A DNA stretch of 64,000 nucleotides from Takifugu bimaculatus (Eukaryota; Chordata; Actinopteri; Tetraodontiformes; Tetraodontidae), in assembly GCA_004026145.2 (NCBI GenBank), contig CP034995.1, positions 1,942,226 to 2,006,225 on the forward strand, written 5' to 3'. Made by a program: the position numbers and the translations under genes. Positions 38,233 to 50,700 of the stretch are shown here, one piece after another; the first letter of the stretch is position 1, and the number at the start of each line of letters is the position of its first letter. The notes under the pieces are model-generated. The model saw nothing but the letters and a program-made list of their open reading frames with translations. It had not been told where the DNA came from and did no database searches.

Positions 38233-38254
38233 TCCTTAACACTGCTGCTTCCAC
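38233..38254 (+). promoter_or_regulatory. cacna1i: U12 branch point and AC 3' splice site
   Basis: TCCTTAAC at 38233-38240 is a full match to the U12 branch-site consensus. The intron ends in CCAC at 38251-38254, about 15 nt beyond the likely branch A (38239), within the tight spacing typical of U12 introns. There is no AG acceptor in this position and no long pyrimidine tract, also typical of the class. Confidence 0.85.
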
Positions 38255-38366
38255 GTGGTTTGAGCGCGTCAGCATCATGGTCATCCTGTTGAACTGCGTG
38301 ACCCTGGGAATGTATCAGCCCTGTGAGAACATCGACTGCTCCTCAGACCGATGTCAAATACTGCAG
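38255..38366 (+). CDS. cacna1i: T-type calcium channel, coding exon 2 (IS1)
   Basis: 112 bp: one base completing the split proline, then 37 codons (residues 144-180). It encodes WFERVSIMVILLNCVTLGMY, the first membrane helix of domain I, followed by the extracellular S1-S2 turn with paired cysteines (QPCENIDC...DRC) typical of Cav3 channels. It ends ILQ in phase 0 at donor GTACTC. A CA repeat starts 8 nt inside the following intron. The entry side uses the AC acceptor of a U12 intron. Confidence 0.92.
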
Positions 38367-38373
38367 GTACTCA

Positions 38374-38419
<46 letters not shown>

Positions 38420-39970
38420 GATGAAGGAAACTGTCTTGGGGTTGCTGACATTCAGAGGTCTTCTCCCACCCTCCTCATGCTGCAGCCTGTAATTCCTGGC
38501 AGTGACTTAGGCTAGCATGTGGTCTTTGTGCAGCAGCAGGCATGGTTTTCTCACACACACCACCTAAGCAGCTTTCTCCGTCCTCTGGCACAGCACCAAA
38601 ATCCCCTCTCACCCGTGTCCGAGTGGGTGTAACACCTGCGCACGTGCACGTGTCTCCGGGCTGGTCTGGTGTTCGTTGAATCACTGCGGAGCCCCGTCGT
38701 TCACATGCTCACCGGACACACAGGCGGCATCACACTTGTCTAAGAACACACAGCAGATTGATTCAGCTCCCTGATGTGGCCGTTGAGTTGGACTTAATGG
38801 AATTTCTCCAGCAAGTATCTATAGACCCATTCAATAGCAGCATGGATTTAGGGGGCTACAATGCCACAGTCAATGTGCTTCTCTTTGAAAATCCGTTTAT
38901 CAATACCACGATTTCACTTGTGCCTCACAAGCAAAAAAAAAAATCTATTAGCACTAACAGGAAGGTGCCTGTTGAAGGCTTCAACATACAGGATATTCCC
39001 TCCGTTAGATGATGGGAGATGAGATATAAACAGGTGCTGTCTTCAATTATTCCTCCTAATCCCTGAAAAATAACACATTCCTGCACATTTTCCCATTTAA
39101 AGCTGAGCAGGACTCATTTCAGAGGGGGAAAATTAGGCAAAAACACTGATTATTGTTAGATTCTGTTGAGTTAACTGTGATGAATGGTTAATAAAGGAAA
39201 AACAGACATAAAACAGTAAAGTAAAGGGAAAAGTGCAAGCTATGGGTATAAATGTCAGAGGAGTTTTTTTCCCCTTATTGGATCAGGAAACTCAAGAGTT
39301 AATCCATCTTCCTGGTTTAACGAAGGTCAAGGTCAGAATCTCAGCCCTTCTCATCAGCAGGTGCTGCATCTTCCAGGACTGCTGAGTAAAAAGGCTTCTT
39401 CTTCTTCTTCTTTAGAGGCCAAATAGTGACAAAACAAAGAGCCGCATCAGTGATTCAGCTTCAGAGCAACATGCCTTCAGCACTTCACCGACCAGATTAC
39501 ACGTCAGCATCCCAATCGGCTCATCTTTAATCTCCCAAAATAAACCAGCTAATCTGTGCTGCTGCTCACTGCAGCAATAACCTGCATTAGCACTTCATCG
39601 ATTTGATTTATCTGGATTTTTCCCTCTTTTCTTTTAATTACATGTGTAATTAAAGCTGCAGGCCTGGTGAGAAGGGGGGGTCGATTCAGGGCTTATTACT
39701 GATTAGCGCTCCAACAACTTATTTCCATTCCCCAATTACTCTGAACAAAACACTCATCTGGGAAGTTGGGGGTGGGAACGATAGGAAACTGTAAGAAAGA
39801 ACAGCATAAAACAACAGTTGTATATCCCGTGGCCAGCCTGATTAAAGACTTAAAATAGCCAACCACAACTTACTTACCTAGTTACTTACTTGCTTACTTT
39901 ATTTATTTAGCCGTTCACTGTGCAGTGTAGCTCTCCAACATTTGTACCAATATCTCTGTGTGTCTTTCAG
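38367..39970 (+). other. cacna1i: Coding intron 2 (1.6 kb)
   Basis: GT-AG intron. A CA microsatellite occupies 38375-38416, almost at the donor. At 39633-39654 a perfect 10-bp inverted repeat (TTTAATTACA/TG/TGTAATTAAA) carries two TAATTA homeodomain-type cores. A short CTT run lies near 39399-39412. No exon seen. Confidence 0.85.
38375..38416. repeat. (CA)n microsatellite next to a donor
   Basis: About 21 CA units beginning 9 bp after the exon 2 donor. CA repeats near splice sites are known binding sites for hnRNP L, so length variation could affect inclusion of exon 2. That role here is inference. Confidence 0.95.
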
Positions 39971-40105
39971 GCTTTTGATGCGTTCATCTACATTTTCTTC
40001 GCTCTGGAGATGGTTGTAAAGATGGTGGCCCTGGGAATCTTTGGCCGCAGATGTTACCTCGGGGGACACGTGGAATCGACTGGACTTCTTCATCGTCATG
40101 GCAGG
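39971..40105 (+). CDS. cacna1i: T-type calcium channel, coding exon 3 (IS2-IS3), with 1-nt frameshift
   Basis: The exon has a clear acceptor (GTGTCTTTCAG) and donor (GG/GTGAGC). It encodes IS2 (AFDAFIYIFFALEMVVKMVA), the loop LGIFGRRCYLG, and then IS3 (DTWNRLDFFIVMAG), the last in a shifted register. The exon is 135 bp, but a phase-0 start and phase-2 end need 134. The extra base is in the G run at 40061-40065 (five Gs where four give LGDTWN). As written, the frame reads into exon 4 and stops there at once (TGA across 47633-47637). Exons on both sides are intact and consistent, so an assembly or sequencing error in the homopolymer is the simplest reading. A true loss-of-function allele is possible. 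Confidence 0.9.
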
Positions 40106-43100
40106 GTGAGCACCTCCTTCTGTGAGAGAGCAGCTTCAAACACAACAGTGTAAAAAACCAGACCAGTACCTTTGATAATTAGGGAATATTTGAGGTATGA
40201 GTGAAAGATCAACATGGGCACTAATGAAACTGGATTTAAAGATGTTTCTCTTGTTGACTCCTGCATTTTGTCTGGGTTAAAGTGATTGATGTAATCAGAA
40301 TCATCAGCTAAACAATATGTAAGCAGAGCTGCTAATCCAGCTGTTGAGTGAAAAGTTTACTATAATTTATGTGCTAACAGAAATGATCAAAAATGTGAAG
40401 CTGGTGTTGCCTTCACTGTCACCATAGTGCTGGATTGCTTTATTGCGGAGGGTGTCAGACGCGTTTATGGTTTTTATCTGCTTTATTTCCACCTTTTAAG
40501 GTTTTCAGAATCCGTTATCTAGCCTGTATTTTCTGTCTTTCCCTCCTCCATTTGTCATTTCCCCCCAGGAAAGGTGCATGTTTCACTCTCGTTTCCTGTG
40601 GAATTTCCATTATTAATTTCAGGTTTATTCTTTAAGCCTTCAGGCCAGAGAAGCCACTGCTGACACCTTCTTGCTTTCTCTAAGCATTTTTTCCCCCTCT
40701 CATCCGCTTCCTCATCTTCGTTATGGCTTCCCTCGACCCTCTTCCGCTTGTCTTTCCTCTCGTTGCCATCTTCTTTGCCGTACGCCAAATCCCAAAGCTC
40801 TCTAGGCACGTTCCACGGAGATATACGGCCACCACCACCAATTATTCTCCACCAGATGTGGTGCACGCATAGCTGCGATGAGGGGGGGGATAAAACGTCG
40901 CACCCCTGGGAACTAGTGTGCTGCAAACACAGGCAGTAGGAAAGCTGCAGGGAAGGGATTAGAAGCAGCATGAGTTCAATCCACGGCTCTGCTTAGACTG
41001 TGTGTTCAGCACTGGAGCGCAGCGCTCAGTAGGATTGTGCACAGTAATGTGTCAATATGCTGTTTTTGTATTTAAAAATGGGACTTTTCTTTTTTTATGC
41101 AACAAAAGCCTGTTGGTTTGTTGGTTTTCATGTCTACTGATAAACCGCTTTCATATTTTTACCTTTTTGTGTCCACAAAACAGATACATGCATCCATACA
41201 TGCATCTATAGATATATTCACCAAATTCAAAGCAAAGCCAACAACTGAAATGTTGCCTTAGATTAGTAAGAGTGCTTCTATTATGCTCTTGCAAATAAAC
41301 ATAAAAAAAATCACTTTAAACAAATGTTTCTGATTGGTGGAAAATTAGAAATGTAGAAAGTCGTCCAGGTAGATTGAGATGTTCATGGGGACACTAAATG
41401 TGTGGTGAGCCCAGGAGAGGATGAGTATGATCAATGTAAAGTGGCTCAGAGCAGCAAAAGTTCTTGTGGAGACGCAGACCTGTTTGTGTAGCTAAGGCAT
41501 AGGAACACCAGCCCTCAGCTATGAGTGCTGCAAATCCTAAATGGGTCTTTTGGATGTACCATCTTCCTCTATATCTATCCTCTATATCAGTCGTCACTAA
41601 AACTGCAACAGGCGGTTGAGATCGGTGACGTGGTGGCTGTTGTGCAGCAGTTGCGGCTCACAGTAGCAACACTGATGCTAATGTGCTGGAGTGCTGCGCT
41701 GCTGTATCCCCGCAGCGGAGCCAGCAGCAGGAAACTGGTCGCAGCATTGAGGGAGACCTATGAGGTTACAGCTGCTGACAGGTAGACGGAGGAACCGTGT
41801 CGGCCCAGATCATCGGGAAATTTGAAGGATGAGAGCGGCAGCCATCTGAGATGAGAGAGGCCTCAGTTTCAAACAGGAAGCGGCTCCCTGCAGTGTCTGT
41901 GGAAGACAGTGAGCCTCAGGGACTGCGCTTCTACAGAAAATACCAGACTTTTAAACCAATAAGCTGGGCCCAAACTTACACACGATTCCATTTCTTAACT
42001 GTCTCGCTAAGATATGCAACACACGCTCCAAATAGACTGCATGAATGCACGTCTGCGGGGTGTGTGTGAGCCTGCGTGTGCATCCCTTTGTGAACATCTG
42101 TCATCTGGGGGTAGTGTTGATGGGGCTATCTGCTGGAGCAGACCTGCCTCTCCACCTTCTCTCCCAGGATGGACTCATTCTTTCTGCTCTACCTCTCTTG
42201 GTTTACGCCCTCTATCTGTCTCCAGCACTCTGCTGAGGAGGAGGCAAAGGTCTGCCGATGCACCGGGGAGGGTGACACGCATGTGATGGCCGGGCGAGGG
42301 CATTAATGAGGGGCTGCCAGGGCACGTACTCGATTACACCACAGCAGCGTAGTCTCTGGGTATGTAGGCAAAGGTGTGGATCGCCCTCTTGTGGTAGGCT
42401 ACAGTAATGGCTGCTGTGGGTCGGTGTGGCCGTTGGTTGCTTCTGTTTGGACTCGGATTGAAATCCACAATGGATGCATCTACACCTCAGATAGTTTTTG
42501 GCTTCCTTTTTCCACAATGGAAGGAGGCGCTGACACATCCACCATTGTTATTTCTTATGAATGCTCAGAGTGGAACGCCACCCACATACCCGGACAATGG
42601 GCCCTTGCAGAACACCGCTTCCATTCAGACGTGACTGCAGGAACATGACAAAGAGTTTGGCCCCCTAAAAGTCCCCAGATCTCAATGAACCTTCGTGGGC
42701 CGTTTCAGAGTAGAGGCTACAAATCCTGCCGGAGCTGAGTGAATTTTCAGGATCTGTATTTTTAGACATATGAGCGTAATTCCTGTTCTATCTTCATGCC
42801 ATCATGTATGTGAATACAGGCTGAAGATAAGGCCTCCAGTTATGAATCCCCCATTTTTCATAAATGTAGTTAATTGCATCGTCCGGATGGCTAATGGAGC
42901 TTATCATTGGACACCACCTGTCTAGACAGATGTGCACATTTTCTGCTGATTATTCACTGATAAATTTGTTCTGTCAATAACGTTAAAACGAGGCCATTTT
43001 TACTGCCTCCTTTATTCTTCTGTGCAAATCTAAATCCAATTTAAGACGGTATAATAAAATCATTAACAGTGATTTGTATGGAAATGACGGTGAATAATCT

Positions 43101-46100
43101 TTATTTAAATTAAATAACTTGAAGAGTAACGAACCAGAGCTTCAGCGACTTGAGTCCCTGCCTTCTAAAAGTACTGGATAAATTATTCCCTGAATGTCAG
43201 ACATTGAATATAATCTCTGCACCCAGTATTTGCATAGAAAGAATGCAGATCTAATTTGTGGAGGTACAGATATTGATTCCATGCATTATTAAGAATCTCT
43301 GCAGCAGAGCAGGACTTTAATGTGGCAGCAAAGGTGTAATTATTATCAACAGAGCTGCAGCTGCCCAATCTGGGACTCTCCATCATGATAATTTGGTTTG
43401 GTGTAAAAATTAGAAAAGAGAGTGATTTTTATATCAGCTTTAACACAGTGAAGGAGACAAGAAGGTGACACACTGGTGCAAAGGCTAGATCTTCTCTGGA
43501 AGGAGCTGCTTCAAAAAGGCAGCTCAGAGGCTTCTCTTGTATCCAGGAAACTGATCTGAATGCAATCTGATCTGAGTCTGCACAACCAAGCTTTACTTTA
43601 AAGAGTGCAGGCACACCCCACATGTTATGATAGCTGATGAGCCTGTTTGACAGAGTTTACAGATCTGGGATCTGTCTATCAACTGTGTGACATACAGAGG
43701 AATAGATCAAGGTTATCGCGCCAGGAAGCAGACAGCTGGCCTTCATCGCTGACAGGATATTCTCATGTCTCCCTCACACTCACACACACTCATAATGAGA
43801 CATGTGCATGAGCATCTGTACTCAGCTGGAAGTGTAACACTATCTCATTAGTGCTCTGACGTGTGACAACACACTGCAGGAATGTGAGAACAGAAGATAA
43901 TATACAAACAGAAAATGCATACATGGAGGAAAAGACAACTTGAAAGGATGGATTGATGGATGGATAGGTGGATGGGTCGGTGAATGGATGGGTGAATGGG
44001 TAGATGAATAGATGGATGGATGGATGGATGGATGGATGGATGGGTGAATGGGTGGGTGGATGAATGGGTGAATGATAGATGGATGGGTGGGTAGGTGAAT
44101 GAATGGATAGATGTATGGATGGATGGGTGGGTGGGTAGGTGACTGGATGGATGGATGGATGGATGGATGGATGGATGGATGGATGGATGGATGGGGATGG
44201 ATGGATGGATGGGTGAATGGGTCAGTGAATGGATGGGTGAATGGGTAGGTGAATAGATGGTTGGGTAGCTGGTTGGGTGGATGGATGGAGAATGGATGGA
44301 TGGAAGAATGGATGGATGTATGGATGGGTGAATGGGTGGGTGGATGAATGGGTGAATGATAGATGGATGGGTGGGTAGGTGAATGAATGGATAGATGTAT
44401 GGATGGATGGGTGGGTGGGTAGGTGACTTGATGGATGGATGGATGGATGGATGGATGGATGGATGGTGCATTAAAGGTTACAGTTAAAAGGGTGGAGAGA
44501 CTGTTGTGTTGTTAATGCTCATGTGTGACTTTAAGCCTCTGTTGGGACTGAAGATCTTCTGCATCCATTAAACTCATTTTAATAATTGATGCCATCTTCT
44601 CCACAGAGGGACGGAGATGGACTGTAGGCAAAAAAACGAGACATTCCGTGCTCTCATCTAATTGCCATATTAGATTATTCTCCCCTCCAAGGCCGGCCTG
44701 CTCTTTGTCCACTGGTGTGAATGTGTAAAATCTTTTAATGTTTTTCCATTTGTGTGTTTAAGGTAATTGCCTTTACTGATTTTATGTGCATGCGTGTGTT
44801 TGTAAGGCGGGGGTCGGGGGAGGGGATGGGGGTTATAATTTGAATAGTGGATTTGTGTCTCTGCCATTGCAGCAGATTTATTCTAAATCATCGTTTAAGG
44901 CCCGTGTCCTCGATCCAGGCAGTAAAAATCTGCCCTCCAGGCCGACAGCCAGCTTCTCCTGGCTGAAGGTCTGAAGGTGACCGCAGTTTTTTTCTTCATT
45001 AAGTTTCTCTAAGCACAACCATTTCACTCGGGGGACCCTTCTAACCCTCGCAAGATTTCCGAGAGTTGTTGAAGGATTTACATCACTCAGGTCCTCCACC
45101 TTGTTGATGTGGCCACACAGGGAATTGTTCAAGGTTTCTCTTCGTTATTGATTTCTCTCCACCCCTCAAAACACACAAGCAAAGCCGTTGGTGTAGCATT
45201 CCAAACTGACCTCATCCACCTACTGGAGGAGGATGACTGGTGGTTTAGGAGAAGCACAAAGGAAGTCATCCATGTCAAGGAGTAAGAGGCATCATTAATC
45301 TAGACTAAGAGGACAGTGTAACAGTCTGTTCCCAGACTGCTGATCCTCCTTTTAGAGCCAGTCAGTGATGGTCCATCTCCCCCTGTGGGGTGTTGACCCA
45401 ATGCTTCAGTTTAAGTGTGTCTCTGTGTGTAAGAACGCAGGTGGCTTCTATCTAAAGTTCTGAGGTGGCTTTTTGAGTGTGCCCCGAGCACTTACAGTGC
45501 TGTGTGTGTGTTAAAACTGCTGATATCTATCTGTCCAGTCCCCCCAACCTTTTGTATTTACTGCTGGAGAGGAAAATAGAACAAAGGAGATGAGGACTTT
45601 CAGCATGGACAGATAACCTGTGAATCTGTGTGATACTGGTTCAGACTGTTTTCTGGTTTTGACTGATTCCAATTAAAAATTAGTCTTGCTAGCATGAAAT
45701 GACACATTTTTCAGCCTGGATCAGGTCGCAGACACAGACATTATAATTATTATTTTTTTAACCATTTTGTCTGTAACCTGGAATGCTACTTTGCTCGCTA
45801 ACTATGCAATTAGCTATTCAATTAGCTCTGCAAGCAAATGTATGCTAATATACAGTATTAGACTCAAATGTTACCTGAGGCTCTCCTGAAACGCAATCAG
45901 CACTCTTTCTGTCTAAGAAGAACCTTAAATGTTTCCTCCCCGACCTGTTCAACACTCGTGTGTCCTTAGTCAACATACTGCCCCTGAATGCATCTTTTCT
46001 ATCAATATCATCAGTCTATGCATGTTCTGTAGGTGAAAATGATCATCAACGTCTCAACATTTTACATTTCACAGCAGCTTCCGTGTTTATGTGGAGTTAT

Positions 46101-47628
46101 TTTGTATTTTGTGGTTCTGATTGGTGATCTGTCCAGCGCCAGATTGTGTTCTGGGGCTGCTGTTGCAGCTCCTCCAGTCAGAGCCAAGGTCATGCTCAGC
46201 TGGTTCTCATCTTCCCCAGGTCACTGAGTTAAATACATTCGTTGGTGATGTTTTGAATCGTGTTTGGCTGCTGTGCTGCAGAAGACAATAAAGCAAGACG
46301 TGTGTGGCGGGGGAATATTGGAACACTTGACCCAGTTAACTTGAGATGTCTTTGACATATTTTTTTAACGTGAAAATGTTTTATCTTAGAACTCTTCTGT
46401 AGTTTCCAGCCTACAGGATTCCAGACAAAACTTGTTTCTGAACAGCAGGAAATTGGAGCTTTCTAAGCATCTGTCTGTCCCGCTGATGAGTAGGCTGGAA
46501 GGTGAAAGCAAATAATTGGCCAGAGTCTTTTTTATTCCTTAACTGGAGCAAACTCTATTTAATATCCACTCTTCTTTGGAATACTTTAGCTGAGAATGTT
46601 GCTGGTGTTTCACCTCTTTGCTCCTGTATCCTGACACCTCCCTACTCTCACTGGAAGCAGAGTCCTTCTGATCGCTCTGATATATGCATATTGCTCTCTC
46701 TGCCTGTCTCTCTTCTTAACATAATTATCTCCCAACACCAGATAACACCCTCCAGGCTCCTTCCTACCACCTCTCTCAATTGTGCTTTATTGCCATGGTT
46801 ATATTGCACTTAATCATCCCTTGGTGCTTTACTCTTGATTCATCAGCTCTGAACTCTTCTTTTTCCCTTATTTTTCCTTCCTTCCTGTCATCTTTGCCTT
46901 CACACCAACTTTTGCTTTTGTCATTCTTCATTCCAACTTGATTTATATTTTCCAGAAATAAAACCCTCATAAAATAGGTCAAGTAGCAGAGTTTATTCTC
47001 CTCTCCTCCATTATTGCGCACCTAGTTTAACTCCAGGCATGTTTACTTTCTCCACCCTCTGATTCCTGCTGCTTCATGAAGCTTTACTTTCATCTCAGAT
47101 AGTTGCAGGTTTAATCTCACGCCTGTCATGCTCATGTATATCCAGCAGGAAGCGGGACACACTTTGATGCTATAGGGTCCACTGCATCACCGCATTGACA
47201 TCAGTGTTAAGATGATGGAGGAACCACTTCCATTGATGGAGAGAAACATACTCCACATTCAGGCATAAACGACACTTTTTTTTGTCGCCCTGCCTGTTTT
47301 TTTCAGTGTTTGCAGCAAAACAAAGCCCACCACCTGTGTCTTTAAATGTCTCGCTGTACTAGGTACACAGATCTTTGCTCATTAATTCAAATTATTGGTT
47401 ACACAGCAGGCCTCCGACTTTGTGCGACTGTGTGCTTCTGCAACAGAATGAAGGGAGGGGCCCCACTGAACCAGAGCATCCAGATGCAGCCGCAGCAGGA
47501 TCTTAAAGGACAAATGAGAACAAAAATGTGGAACGTTTAAGCAGGCAGCCAGGAAAGCACAGTTTGATAAAGCATAGGCCTTTTCTAGTCTTCAGCTTGT
47601 TAATGAACTTGTATGCATGTTTCCGCAG
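40106..47628 (+). other. cacna1i: Coding intron 3 (7.5 kb)
   Basis: GT-AG intron (GTGAGC...TTTCCGCAG). It holds the GATG minisatellite at 43948-44466. No coding exon or RNA gene is supportable. The long His/Pro/Ile/Ser-rich - strand frame across the minisatellite is an artefact of the tetranucleotide repeat. Confidence 0.85.
43948..44466. repeat. (GATG)n minisatellite with internal duplication
   Basis: About 520 bp of GATG/GGTG/GAATG tetranucleotide-derived repeat. Inside it a 103-bp segment at 44041-44143 is repeated without a mismatch at 44325-44427, an offset of 284 bp. Pure GATG runs lie at about 44012-44041, 44143-44212 and 44430-44466. Confidence 0.92.
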
Positions 47629-47726
47629 GATGGTTGAATATTCGCTGGACCTGCAGAATATCAATTTGACGGCCATCAGAACAGTCCGAGTACTACGGCC
47701 GCTCAAAGCAATCAACAGAGTGCCCA
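47629..47726 (+). CDS. cacna1i: T-type calcium channel, coding exon 4 (IS4 voltage sensor)
   Basis: 98 bp: one base completing a glycine, then 32 codons (residues 226-257 in the corrected frame) and one base of the next. It encodes MVEYSLDLQNINLTAI followed by RTVRVLRPLKAINRVP. The regularly spaced Arg/Arg/Arg/Lys/Arg of this second stretch form the S4 voltage sensor and lead into the S4-S5 linker. The wording MVEYSLDLQNINL is closer to Cav3.3 than to Cav3.1 (MLEYSLDLQNVSF, from memory), which supports the cacna1i call. The donor is GTAAGT. Confidence 0.93.
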
Positions 47727-50700
47727 GTAAGTTCCGTGGTGGTTCATTCTTTCATTCATACATACACTTAAACGCCTGGATGTAATGCATCATAATGGAC
47801 TTTGCTTTCTTTTTGGCTGTTTTAAATGTAAAAATGCACAACCCATCTTTCTATGTGCCTTAAAAAGGACATAAAAACTATAGGAGATAAAGAAACTATC
47901 TATCAGTTGAGGGATGACCATTTGAAATGACCTCTGATAATGTGGAGTTGATATTTGAGCATATCCAGCATGGTCCCTTCCACACTGACCTTGTTTTCTT
48001 AAAGATGGTGAAATGCAGTTTTGTTGAGTATAACACAGAGTTTTAAGATATAAATACAAATTTGCAACTACAGTATTTGTTGTTGCAAGGGAGGATCATC
48101 AAGATTAGCGTTTTCAAAACGTGGATCACAATCTCTACATTTTTCACAACCCAATTATGCTTTTCCTCCCCGTTGCCAGTCATGGCTGATAATGACTATT
48201 TTGCTGGGACATCTTCTGTTGCACCAGACACGACAACTCCTTGGAGAATTAGATAGAATAAGTAGACGAGTGTCGCTGTGTTGTTATTTTGTTTTAGAGA
48301 TGAGATCAGACTGTGTTGAATGATAATAAAAATAATAAGAGCAGTTCTGAAGAAAAACTAATAAGAAAATAACACAGCAAAGGGAAAAGATGGCCTGTAG
48401 AGTCTGTAGGAGCTCTTTCACTGGTAGGTAGTACATTATAGGATAAATGAGATTGTAAAGATTAAATAAAAGAGTCCAGCCTCAGTATCCCAGTACTTGT
48501 GGTTGAAAATGTGGGGGAATTATGCTGGCAACACACAGCTACACCTTGAGATCAGAACCCAAATTTCAACAGGCAAAACCTGATCACAGGCCTATTAAAA
48601 CCCAAGGCAGCAAGAGGAAGGGAACAAAGTTCAAAATCATTCGCAGGCCATGTTGGATTGCAATGCTCTCAAGTGTGTCACTGCCAATCCGCATGTTCTC
48701 TCACTGAAGACTTTAAGGAGAAAAATCCCAATTTCAAAATGTATTAAGAAATAGAATCAATTCAACATACAAATATTACGGAGCTCCAGGGCCAGTTCAG
48801 AACCCTACAATAACAAAGTCAATTGTCAGGGCATGAAGTCTGACAACCTAACTATCCCTTGACCCTGTCTTTTATAGAAACAAATAGGCAAATCAATTGA
48901 TGCTAATCCAGTCCGATGTTGTCCTCTGATTGGATGACCTTGTCTTCTCCTTCCAGTTCCATTGGATGCTGGCACAGTCCTCGTTCTCTGTTGTTTTTTA
49001 ACGCCAACCCATGCAAGAAGGCATTTTTGAAGAAAAGAGCCAACTGTTGCGCATGTAGCCAGATCAAAGTTCACATTCTTGTAGATGAACTATCAACACC
49101 ACTAAACTATGCTGTCCAGTTTAACGATGGGTGTTTAACACTTTCAGCCTGACCGTCTCCCCTGATTACCGTTATCTAAACAACAGTCATGTCAAGGAAG
49201 GATCAACTGACTGCTTATCTTTATTACACTTGCTAATGATTATATTATCCCTAACTTCTAAACTAATTCTAACATAGAACAGAAACATATACAAAAAAAA
49301 CCCCAGAAAATTCTCTTCAGCCATAAGCTCAGGGATCATTAATAGAATAGAAAATAGCCCCAATATTCAGCAGGGAAAAAATCACTCATGAGCTCGAATG
49401 AATAAATGATTTTTATAAACTTCTTCTTCTAAATTCACCGCAGCCTGACCACTTGGCCGACCCCAAGTCTTTTGTAAATCAGAGATGTTGAAGTTTGTTC
49501 AGCACCATGAGCCTTCTCTCAGGTCCACCTCTTCTCAGAGGCCTGGCTCCCCCAGCTCCTCCCACTTCCTATTAAAACTCCGCCCCATCTTAGAGCTCCA
49601 CCTGCTCTGGTCTCTGTCCAAGGTCCTGAATGTCAAAAGAGCAGTTTCATACGGGAAACAACCAATTTATTCACGATTCAGATGGAAATAACCTTAGTAG
49701 TTTCTAGAATTCACTAGAAATTCTAATTTCTACCAATGAATATTTAATTTCATCCTGATAATAAAGCTAAGGCAATCAACAGTGCTATAAAAACAAAAAT
49801 AAACTACAAAGTGGCACTAAAGAAGGTGATAAAATGGAGGACAAAATCAAACCTGACGAAGAGGAGTTAATGGACACAGCAGACTTTAAAAAAAAGCATT
49901 TCTGGAACAGTTTAAATGGCCACTTCAGATTTAATGGGCCATTGACCCTTCAGTTGTCTTTTTCAATCCATGTTTTTTAAATTCAGCCACATTTTTTGGT
50001 GCACTTGTGATTGTAAGCAAACTGATGATGTCTCAAAACTTTTGATGGCACTTTGATTTCTTTCCAATCCGCTGCAGAATTATCGGAAGCATTCAGGGTG
50101 AATAAATTTCCCCCTGAGAAAATTGGATTTGCCCCGAAAATTTGTAATTGAGAGAGAATCTCTCGACAAATAAGCCTTTTGGTATTTCAGGAGCCTGGGG
50201 GTGTCAATATGAGCCCGACAGAGACATTTTGCTGTTTGATGAGAAAAAAGTCAAGCACTTTTGTGCTTCATACACATAAACCGAACCTAGAAGGCACTCT
50301 TTTCCAGAGTTTATGCTGCTTTGCGGCCCCTTGAGGTCTAATTACTAAACATCTCCCTGCTCATAATTGTGTGACACCAGGACTCGGAACTTCTTGTTTG
50401 GTTCAGTCTGGTTGGCTGAAACAAAGGCCCAGCGACTTGTATATTTGGCCCATCATGTCTGAAGCATACAGCAGAGCTCAGATGAAGAGCACTCTTATCC
50501 CCGTGTCTTCACGGGGAGACTGTGGAGGACACTCCAGTTGATGCTGTGCTCATGTTCTGCCTTCCGCGTCTTACGTTCTGTGTCCATCCCAGCGCCCTTG
50601 GACTTCCAGCTGCAATATTCATCCACACATTTCATTGCTTCCATTTAATGTTCACTCCACTATGTTGCTGTCCTTGGTCCTGAGTGGAGTAATGCCACAA

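Larger units (their letters stand above)
26245..38254 (+). other. cacna1i: Coding intron 1, U12 AT-AC type (12.0 kb)
   Basis: Begins ATATCC and ends AC, splitting a proline codon in phase 2. No coding exon was found inside on either strand. It contains a long GT repeat (28021-28098), a CT/GT-rich repeat at 34827-34881, and CA/CG alternations near 29555-29605 and 35000-35031. The rest is AT-rich DNA with no assignable feature, including 32600-33170, which looks mildly repeat-like but has no recognisable termini. Confidence 0.8.

Noticed and set aside
43848..44471. 207-codon - strand frame rich in His, Pro, Ile and Ser
   Set aside because: It is a translation of the GATG tetranucleotide repeat, which is stop-free in this register. 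No gene context.
48824..49200. Second LTR candidate starting TGTCAGGGC
   Set aside because: No matching TGACA end and no target-site duplication could be found.
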